Shown here in pieces: positions 57,916 through 64,000 of a stretch of DNA of 64,000 bases (within the stretch, counting starts at the first letter, position 1; every line of letters begins with the position of its first letter). The stretch lies in NCBI RefSeq assembly GCF_002250625.1, contig NZ_NMVQ01000005.1, forward strand, positions 1-64,000, in the 5' to 3' direction. The notes under the pieces are model-generated. The model had not been told where the DNA came from. It did not search any database and was given only the letters and a program-made list of their open reading frames with translations. The position numbers and the translations under genes were made by a program. The DNA comes from Enemella dayhoffiae. GTDB lineage: Bacteria; Actinomycetota; Actinomycetes; Propionibacteriales; Propionibacteriaceae.

Positions 57916-59310
57916 TCACAGCTCCTTGCCGAGCCGGCGCAGCCTGCGCTCCAGCTCCGGCCACTCGTCGATCACGTCGAGCCGGGCGTCGTGCTCGGCC
58001 ATCGCGACCCGTTCGTACGCCCGGCCGGCCTCGAACGCCTGCTGGGGCGTCATCGGCGCCAGGTCGATGGTGGCGCGCTCGTGGTGGGCCTCCAGGCAAT
58101 CGGCGAGGGCCGCGGCGAGCCGGCTTGCCCGGCGGCGGAGCTGTTTCACCGCCCGCACCTGATCGGCCTGTACGCCGCAGCAGTCCACCAGTCGTTCGGC
58201 GGCCTGCAGCGCCTGCAGCCAGACCAGGTCGGGACCCTCGGCCCGGATCCCCTTCAGGCTCAGCCGCAGATCCCGCAACCGGCGGCGCAGGGTGGCGGTG
58301 AGCACGGGACCGGCTGGTTCGGTCCCGGAATCCCCCAGCGCGGGGGCGCGGCCGGCCTGGACCAGCCGGTCGAGCAGCCGCAGATAGCGCTCCCCGGACA
58401 ACTCGGCCGGTCGGGCGGTCAGCTCGGTGTGGTCGGACAGGAACCGCGAGGCCCACTCCAGCTCGCCGACCAGATCGCCCACCCAGCCGGGGTCGAGCAG
58501 CGGCACCAGCCCGAGCAGGTGGGAGCGGACCGCAACCAGCTCGGCCATCAGCTCCGAGGCCGCCCCGGGCTGGCCGGCGCGGACCGCCAGGTCGGCCTGG
58601 GTGAGGCGGCGCAGCCGGGCGGTGAGCAGGCTCGCGACATAGCTCTCCAGCGAATCCTCCGCGCTCCGGCTGCGCGGTCCGGGCAGGTCGCTCAACCCGG
58701 TCGCCGGGGCACCCAGCCGTTGCGCCAGCGACGGGAACTCCGCCACCCGGATCGCACCGACCGCGCTCAGCGTCCCGGTCAGCCAGGCCACCTGACGTCC
58801 GGTCAGCCGACCGTGCTGGCCGCGCAGGGTGAGCTGTCGATAGCGGGCCGTGGTCACCCCACCGGTGCGGATCTGCACCTGTTCGTTGCGCAGCACCGCG
58901 ACCAGGGCGGTGTCCGGGCCGCGCAGGGCGTATTCCTCACGGCGATAGGCCAGGGCGGCGACCGGTCCCAGCGCCGCGCCGCGGCGAAACGGGCGGACCA
59001 GGTCGGCCAGTTCGTCGGGCAGGTCGGCGTGGCCCATCTGCTGGATCGTCTCGGCCGGCAGGTGCGGCTCCCAACCCTCGGCCGCCAGATACCACTCGCC
59101 GCGGCCGTCGAGCACCCGGTGCGCCAGCCAGATCCCGGCCCGGACGAGCCGGTGATCCGGGGCGTCCAGCGCGGTGACATCCAGGTCATAGGGGGCGTTC
59201 TCCCCGCCGCGCAGGGCGACGCTGCGCAGACCGAGCTCGGGATTCACCAGGCGTCCGACCTGGGCGTGCCAGGGCACCTCGAAGAATCGCACCTCGTCGG
59301 TTTCGCCCAT
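57916..59310 (-). CDS. CYTH-CHAD-like protein with degenerate active site
   Basis: A 464-residue protein. The N-terminal half resembles a CYTH (triphosphate tunnel) domain in layout (DAPDHRLVRAGIWLAHRV, then EWYLAAEG, then VAALAYRREEYALRG). The ExExK motif expected near the N-terminus is absent (it reads EVRFFEVPW). The C-terminal half is helical and CHAD-like (VRSHLLGLVPLLDPGWVGDL, ELEWASRFLS), with few of the conserved metal/phosphate-binding His. CHAD proteins bind polyphosphate; CYTH enzymes cut triphosphates. Binding without catalysis is plausible. The ATG at 59310 with GGAG upstream was preferred over an earlier in-frame start. Confidence 0.55.
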   Translation of the reverse strand: MGETDEVRFFEVPWHAQVGRLVNPELGLRSVALRGGENAPYDLDVTALDAPDHRLVRAGIWLAHRVLDGRGEWYLAAEGWEPHLPAETIQQMGHADLPDELADLVRPFRRGAALGPVAALAYRREEYALRGPDTALVAVLRNEQVQIRTGGVTTARYRQLTLRGQHGRLTGRQVAWLTGTLSAVGAIRVAEFPSLAQRLGAPATGLSDLPGPRSRSAEDSLESYVASLLTARLRRLTQADLAVRAGQPGAASELMAELVAVRSHLLGLVPLLDPGWVGDLVGELEWASRFLSDHTELTARPAELSGERYLRLLDRLVQAGRAPALGDSGTEPAGPVLTATLRRRLRDLRLSLKGIRAEGPDLVWLQALQAAERLVDCCGVQADQVRAVKQLRRRASRLAAALADCLEAHHERATIDLAPMTPQQAFEAGRAYERVAMAEHDARLDVIDEWPELERRLRRLGKEL

Positions 59311-59450
59311 CACCCGCTCCGTCCAGTCCTGCTCGGCCAGCCACCAAACTAGTGCACTGGTGCCGTCGGTTAGACTTGAGGCAATACCAGGGGTCACACG
59401 AGCACGCGGCGAGGTCGGGAGCGTGCTCCTGAGTCGTTTCCGGAGATCCC

Positions 59451-60614
59451 ATGAGTACCGACCTTCATGTGCGCCCGCCGACCGGCCTGGTCCGCATCGG
59501 TGGCGTACCCTTCCTGTTCACGGCCGCCGTCGGGCGGATGCCCGCGGCGATGATCCAGCTCGGCATGCTGTTGTTCGTCACCCGTTCCGGTGGCGGTCTG
59601 GCCCTGGCGGGGCTCACCGTGGCCGCCCTCGGGGTGGGCTCGGCGATCGGTGCCCCGCTGGTCGGGCGGCTGGTGGACAGGTTCGGCCCGCTGCGGATCC
59701 TGCTCGGCTGCACGGCGATCCAGGTGGCCTGCATGGTTGCGCTGATCCGGGTCGTCGGTCATCAGCTCCCGACGTTGCTGCTCGCGGCCCTGCTCGGCGC
59801 GGCCAACCCGCAGGTGGCGGCGGTGGCCCGCAGCCGTTGGACCCGGCTGGTGCGCGACCGCGGCACCGGCGCGGGTGCCGATCGGCTGATGGGCCGCGCG
59901 CTCGGTTACGAGTCGGCGATGGACGAGGTGAGCTTCGTGCTCGGCCCGGCGGTGGGCGGCGCGCTGATCGGCGGGCTCGGCGCCCGGCCCGGGCTGCTCG
60001 CGGTGATCGCGATCACCGTGCTGGGCCAGGGTGCGTTCGCGGTTTTCCTGCTCCGCAACCCGACCCTGGCGGGCACCTCGGGCCGCGGGCCGCTGCCGTG
60101 GTCACGGATGCTGTTGCCGCTGACGGCCGGCCTTGCGGTCGGCACCGCCTTCGGCGCCACCCAGACCGGCCTGACGGCGCACTTCGAGGCGACCGGGCGG
60201 CCCGGCCTGACCGGGGCGGTGTACGCCCTGGTCGGGGTGGGCAGCGCGGTCGCCTCCCTGCTGGCGGGTCGGTTGCCGGGTCCGTTGTGGCCGCGGATGC
60301 TGGCTGGCGGCGCGATCCTGACCTGCGGGGCGCTCACCATGGCGTACGCCTCAGCGCTGCCGCTGCTGGCCCTCGGGGCGCTGGTCGTCGGGGTCGGCGT
60401 CGGGCCGCTGCTGGTCAGCGGATTCACGCTGGTCGAACGGGCCGCACCGCGGCAGTCGCTGACCACGGCGATGACCGCGATGGCGACCGCGACGGTGGTC
60501 GGGGTGGCGTTGGGCGCAGCGGTCGGCGCGCGACTGGACCAAGCCCTGTTCCTGACGGCCGGCGCCGGTGCTCTGGCGGTGCTGCTGGGCCTGTTCGCCC
60601 GGCGCGCCCGCTGA
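59451..60614 (+). CDS. MFS transporter
   Basis: A 387-residue membrane protein with about 12 hydrophobic segments. The loop GAPLVGRLVDRFGPLRILL between helices 2 and 3 is the MFS motif A, and a long loop with SRWTRLVRDRG lies in the middle. It is drug-efflux-like in form, but the substrate is not predictable. The ATG at 59451 follows GGAGATCCC. It is divergent from the CYTH-CHAD gene and convergent with topA, 13 nt apart. Confidence 0.82.
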   Translation: MSTDLHVRPPTGLVRIGGVPFLFTAAVGRMPAAMIQLGMLLFVTRSGGGLALAGLTVAALGVGSAIGAPLVGRLVDRFGPLRILLGCTAIQVACMVALIRVVGHQLPTLLLAALLGAANPQVAAVARSRWTRLVRDRGTGAGADRLMGRALGYESAMDEVSFVLGPAVGGALIGGLGARPGLLAVIAITVLGQGAFAVFLLRNPTLAGTSGRGPLPWSRMLLPLTAGLAVGTAFGATQTGLTAHFEATGRPGLTGAVYALVGVGSAVASLLAGRLPGPLWPRMLAGGAILTCGALTMAYASALPLLALGALVVGVGVGPLLVSGFTLVERAAPRQSLTTAMTAMATATVVGVALGAAVGARLDQALFLTAGAGALAVLLGLFARRAR

Positions 60615-60627
60615 GGCGTACGCCGAC

Positions 60628-63423
60628 TCAGTCGCTCTGCTTGGCGGCGGTCTTTCTGGCCGGGGCCTTCTTGGTCGCCGCCTTCTTCGCCGGAGCCTTC
60701 TTGGCGGTGGTCTTCTTCGCCGCCGTCTTCCTGGCCGGAGCCTTCTTGGCGGTCGCCTTCTTGCGGGTGGCCTTCTTGGCCGGCCCCTTGGCCCGCTTCT
60801 CGGCCAGCAGTTCGGCCCCGCGCTCGGGGGTGATCGCCTCCACCGAGTCGTCGCGGCGCAGGGTGGCGTTGGTCTCCCCGTCGGTCACATAGGGGCCGAA
60901 GCGGCCGTCCTTGACCACCATCGGGCGGCCCGAGACCGGGTCGTTGCCGAGCTCCTTGAGCGGCGGCTTGGCCGCGGCGCGGCCGCGCTGCTTGGGCTGG
61001 GCATAGATCGCCTCGGCCTGCTCCAGAGTGATCGAGAAGATGTGGTCCTCGGTCTCCAGGGAGCGGGAATCCGTGCCCTTCTTCAGATAGGGGCCATAGC
61101 GACCGTTCTGGGCGGTGATCTCGGTGCCCTCGGCGTCCTTGCCGACCACCCGCGGCAGGCTCATCAGCCGCAGCGCCTGCTCCAGGGTGACGGTGTCGAG
61201 GTCCATGCTGCGGAACAGCGAACCGGTACGCGGCTTCGCCGACTTGGGCGCGTCCTCGCCGAGCACCTCGGTGACATAGGGACCGAAGCGCCCGTTTCGT
61301 GCCACCACAGCGTTTCCGCTGTCCGGATCGGTGCCGAGCTCGCGCTCCTCACCCATCGGCCTGGCGAGCAGTTCCTTGGCGTACTCGACCGTGAGCTCAT
61401 CCGGCGGCAGGTCGTCGGGGACGTTGGCCCGCTTCTCCTCCGCCCCCTCCACATAGGTGCCGTAGCGCCCAACCCGCACCACGATGCCGGAGTCGAGGTC
61501 ACCGAGCTCAAAGGTGGACAGCTTGCGGGCGTCGATCTCCCCGAGTTCGCTGACCAGGGCGTGCAGCCCGGCCGCGTCCCCGGCGCCGAACCAGAAGTCC
61601 TTGAGCACCTGCAGCCGCGCCATGTCACCGCGGGCCACTTCGTCGAGATCGGACTCCATGGTCGCGGTGAACCGATAGTCGATCAGCTTCGGAAAGTGCT
61701 CCTCCAGCAGCCGGGTCACGGCGAACGCCAGCCACGTCGGAACCAGCGCCGAACCCCGCTTGAACACATAGTCGCGGCTGGTGATGGTGCGGATGATCGA
61801 CGCATAGGTCGAGGGCCGGCCGATCTCCAGTTCCTCGAGCTTGGCGACCAGCGACGGCTCGGTGTAGCGGGCCGGCGGCTTGGTCTCGTGCCCGTTGGCG
61901 GTGACCTCCTCGGCCGCCAGCGACTGGCCCTGGCTCAGCTGCGGCAGCCGCGACTGGGCGTCGTCGGAGGTGCTGCCCTCGCGGGACTCGTCGATCGCCT
62001 CGACGTAGGCCTTCAGGAAGCCGTGGAAGGTGATCGTTCGCCCCGAGGCGGTGAACGTGCACGAGTCGGCACCCTCGGGCAGGGAGCCCAAACCGTTGGC
62101 TGAGCCTGTCGAACCGTTGGCTGAGCCTGTCGAAGCCCCGCGCGCTTCGATGCGCACGGTCACCGTCTGACCCTCGGCGTCCTTCATCTGGGAGGCGATC
62201 GTGCGCATCCAGATCAGCTCATAGAGCCGGAAGTGGTCCCCGCTGAGCCCGGTCTGGGCGGGGGTCTGGAACACCTCACCCGAAGGGCGGATCGCCTCGT
62301 GCGCCTCCTGCGCGTTCTTCACCTTGGAGGCGTACACCCGCGGCTGGGCGGGCAGATAATTGGCGCCGAACAGCTGCTGCACCTGGTTGCGCGCGGCGGT
62401 GATCGCCTGACTGGAAAGGGCGACCGAGTCGGTACGCATGTAGGTGATGAAGCCGCGCTCGTAGAGGTCCTGGGCCACCGACATCGCGCGCTGCGCGGTG
62501 AAACCGAGCTTGCGGCCGGCCTCCTGCTGCAGGGTGGTGGTGCGGAACGGGGCGTACGGCTTGCGGGTGTAGGGCCTGGACTCGACACTGGTCACCGACC
62601 AGGACGCCTGCGGCAGCGCGTCGGCCAGCGCGCGGGCGTTGGTCTCGTCCAGGTGCACCAGGTTCTTGCCGGTCAGGTTGCCACGGGAGTCGAAGTCGCG
62701 GCCCTGCGCGACCCGCTTCTCACCGACCTGGGTGAGTCGGGCGGAGAAGGTGGGCGGCTCGGCCTCGCTGCCGGCGTCGAGCACCGCGTCGAGATCCCAA
62801 TAGCCGGCGGAGCGGAACGCGATCCGCTCCCGCTCGCGATCGACGACCAGCCGGGTGGCCACCGACTGCACGCGCCCGGCCGACAGTCGCGGCTTGACCT
62901 TGCGCCACAGCACCGGGGACACCTCATAGCCATAGAGCCGGTCGAGGATTCGGCGTGCCTCCTGGGCGTCGACCAGATCGATGTCCAGTTCGCGCGGGTT
63001 GGCCACCGCCTCCTGGATCGCCTGCTCGGTGATCTCGTGGAACACCATCCGGCGGGCCGGCACCCTGGGCTTGAGCTCCTGCAGCAGGTGCCAGGCGATC
63101 GCCTCCCCCTCGCGGTCACCGTCGGTGGCGAGCAGGAGTTCGTCGGCGTCGGCCAGCGCGGACTTGAGCGAGCGGATGGTGGCCTTTTTGTCGGCGGTCA
63201 CCACATAGAGCGGCTCGAAATCGTTGTCGATGTCGACCCCGGTACGCGCCCACGGCTGACCCTTGTACTTCGCCGGCACGTCGGCCGAGCCCTCCGGCAG
63301 GTCGCGCACGTGGCCCCGGCTCGACTCGACGACGTAGCCCGCGCCGAGGTAACTCGCGATCTTGGACGCCTTGGTCGGCGACTCGACGATGACGAGACGA
63401 CGGAGACCTGCCTGGGATGCCAC
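60628..63423 (-). CDS. topA: DNA topoisomerase I
   Basis: A 931-residue type IA topoisomerase relaxing negative supercoils. The TOPRIM domain is at the N-terminus (LVIVESPTKASKIASYLG; later LLATDGDREGEAIAWHL), and the catalytic Tyr is in RGFITYMRTDS near residue 325. Several C-terminal repeats contain GRFGPYV or GRYGPYL. A Lys/Ala-rich tail (last 60 residues) is typical of actinobacteria. The start is GTG at 63423; the frame is open for 101 codons before it but without TopA sequence. Residues about 429-443 (STGSANGSTGSANG) are an in-frame insertion of the dispersed repeat. Confidence 0.96.
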   Translation of the reverse strand: MASQAGLRRLVIVESPTKASKIASYLGAGYVVESSRGHVRDLPEGSADVPAKYKGQPWARTGVDIDNDFEPLYVVTADKKATIRSLKSALADADELLLATDGDREGEAIAWHLLQELKPRVPARRMVFHEITEQAIQEAVANPRELDIDLVDAQEARRILDRLYGYEVSPVLWRKVKPRLSAGRVQSVATRLVVDRERERIAFRSAGYWDLDAVLDAGSEAEPPTFSARLTQVGEKRVAQGRDFDSRGNLTGKNLVHLDETNARALADALPQASWSVTSVESRPYTRKPYAPFRTTTLQQEAGRKLGFTAQRAMSVAQDLYERGFITYMRTDSVALSSQAITAARNQVQQLFGANYLPAQPRVYASKVKNAQEAHEAIRPSGEVFQTPAQTGLSGDHFRLYELIWMRTIASQMKDAEGQTVTVRIEARGASTGSANGSTGSANGLGSLPEGADSCTFTASGRTITFHGFLKAYVEAIDESREGSTSDDAQSRLPQLSQGQSLAAEEVTANGHETKPPARYTEPSLVAKLEELEIGRPSTYASIIRTITSRDYVFKRGSALVPTWLAFAVTRLLEEHFPKLIDYRFTATMESDLDEVARGDMARLQVLKDFWFGAGDAAGLHALVSELGEIDARKLSTFELGDLDSGIVVRVGRYGTYVEGAEEKRANVPDDLPPDELTVEYAKELLARPMGEERELGTDPDSGNAVVARNGRFGPYVTEVLGEDAPKSAKPRTGSLFRSMDLDTVTLEQALRLMSLPRVVGKDAEGTEITAQNGRYGPYLKKGTDSRSLETEDHIFSITLEQAEAIYAQPKQRGRAAAKPPLKELGNDPVSGRPMVVKDGRFGPYVTDGETNATLRRDDSVEAITPERGAELLAEKRAKGPAKKATRKKATAKKAPARKTAAKKTTAKKAPAKKAATKKAPARKTAAKQSD
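62097..62137 (+). repeat. Two dispersed repeat copies inside topA
   Basis: TGGCTGAGCCTGTCGAACCGT followed by TGGCTGAGCCTGTCGAAGCC with 21-bp spacing. On the coding strand they encode the tandem heptapeptide STGSANG twice. Because 21 is a multiple of three, the topA frame is kept. Confidence 0.85.
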
Positions 63424-63747
63424 GATTGCCTTTCTGGACCGGGGACGGTACGCCCGGAAGCGTACATGCTCGGCGCGTTCGCACCAGTCAGCCCGCGAAA
63501 CCTCGCGGACGGCCCGCGGCCCCACGGCCGATTCTCGATGGCCGTCGACTGTCAAGGGCACGTCCTTCTTCGCCTCGTTGACCGGGGCGATGGCGATGGC
63601 GCAGTCGGTGGTGGCCAGCCTGGCCACGATCGACCCGGAGCGGACGATGGCTCGTTGGCCCGTGTCGAGCAGGGGTGGGCGGCGTTCGGACTGATGCACC
63701 ACTCGGCCCCGGTCCGTGGCCCGCAATGAACGGTGCCCGCCACGGTG
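63424..63747. other. Intergenic region upstream of topA
   Basis: There are 324 bp without a supported gene. Frames on both strands are open for stretches but show no ribosome site, conserved motif or consistent codon pattern. It should contain the topA promoter; no sigma-70-like pair stood out. AAAGG just before the GTG at 63423 is the topA ribosome site. Confidence 0.5.
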
Positions 63748-64000
63748 TCAGCGAACCAGCATCCCTGTGATCAACAACTCGCGCACCCGGGCCAGCACCT
63801 CGCGGCGCAGGCTGGTCGCGTCGGCCTCCAGCAGCCCGGCGACGGCGTCGATGATGGTGCCGAGCGACAGGTCGCCGTCGCACGCGCCGAGCACTCCGCC
63901 GAGGGCGGTGTCCACCTCGACCGCCCGCCGCAGCCCGCGGGTCGAGCGCAGCACCACGTGCCGCGGGTCGGGGGCGCCGGGCACCCCGATGGTTTCCTGG
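63748..64000 (-). CDS. C-terminal part of a class I methyltransferase-like protein (5' end outside window)
   Basis: The last 84 codons of a minus-strand gene entering from beyond 64000. GAPDPRHVVLRSTRGLRRAV followed by DGDLSLGTIIDAVAGLLEAD resembles the C-terminal domain of actinobacterial DUF7059/DUF7782-type SAM methyltransferases, which are often located upstream of topA. No catalytic motif is inside the window, so the identification rests on this tail and the position. Confidence 0.5.
   Translation of the reverse strand, partial: QETIGVPGAPDPRHVVLRSTRGLRRAVEVDTALGGVLGACDGDLSLGTIIDAVAGLLEADATSLRREVLARVRELLITGMLVR

Noticed and set aside
63424-63747. Small genes in the topA upstream region
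   Set aside because: Open frames exist on both strands but none has a ribosome site, a motif or a convincing codon pattern.

Overview
The window is high-GC, densely coded actinobacterial DNA with many GTG/TTG starts and ATGA/GTGA stop-start overlaps. Gene content (aerobic-type cob genes, a ChlI-ChlD-type cobaltochelatase subunit, the dacB-DUF2342-tilS-hpt-ftsH-fol block, DUF3180, a Lys/Ala-tailed TopA) fits the order Propionibacteriales, perhaps a Propionibacteriaceae-type genome. The taxon is inferred from gene content and order only.

Layout. (1) 1-8.97 kb is accessory. The start of a CmtR-like metal repressor gene is followed by two related Tn552/Tn5053-like transposons, each with a serine resolvase, a DDE transposase and an AAA ATPase. 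The first lies inside a 5.76-kb segment (271-6030) bounded by 48-bp inverted repeats and a 9-bp direct repeat, and carries a QacA-like efflux pump, its TetR regulator and a DUF3817 protein. (2) 9.0-14.8 kb holds a MidA-like methyltransferase overlapping a NuoD-like paralogue, then a minus-strand run ending the folate operon (folE-folP-folB-folK-DUF3180-coiled-coil protein). (3) 14.8-38.5 kb interrupts the usual folE/ftsH neighbourhood. It contains a broken CPBP gene, a DUF418/TetR pair and a large aerobic cobalamin locus: cobF, cobN, cobG-cobH-cobIJ, cbiMNQO, cobL-cobM, and chlID-cobB-cobA fused to a GNAT domain. Three B12 riboswitches control cobN, cbiM and chlID. The locus ends in a decaying patch (AbrB gene, frameshifted ABC ATPase, frameshifted DUF222/HNH gene), followed by mug and cobK. 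(4) 38.5-45.6 kb returns to the conserved housekeeping block: ftsH, a guanidine-III riboswitch with gdx, hpt, tilS, a DUF2342 metalloprotease, dacB and divergent ppa. (5) 45.6-64 kb is mixed: an RNA methyltransferase, two histidine phosphatases, a histidine kinase lacking its phospho-acceptor His, an acyl-CoA ligase, tRNA-Thr(CGT), hydrolases, yceI, an orphan modA, holB-tmk, a degenerate CYTH-CHAD protein, an MFS transporter and topA.

How the genes work together. The cob genes supply most steps from uroporphyrinogen III to cobyrinic acid a,c-diamide, plus cobalt uptake and cobalt chelation. Lower-ligand and late steps (cobO, cobQ, cobC/D, cobP, cobS, cobT) are not in the window. A short dispersed repeat (core GAGCCTGTCGAA) occurs between genes and also inside the topA and acyl-CoA ligase reading frames.

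All similarities come from reading the translated sequence and recalled family features. No database search was run.
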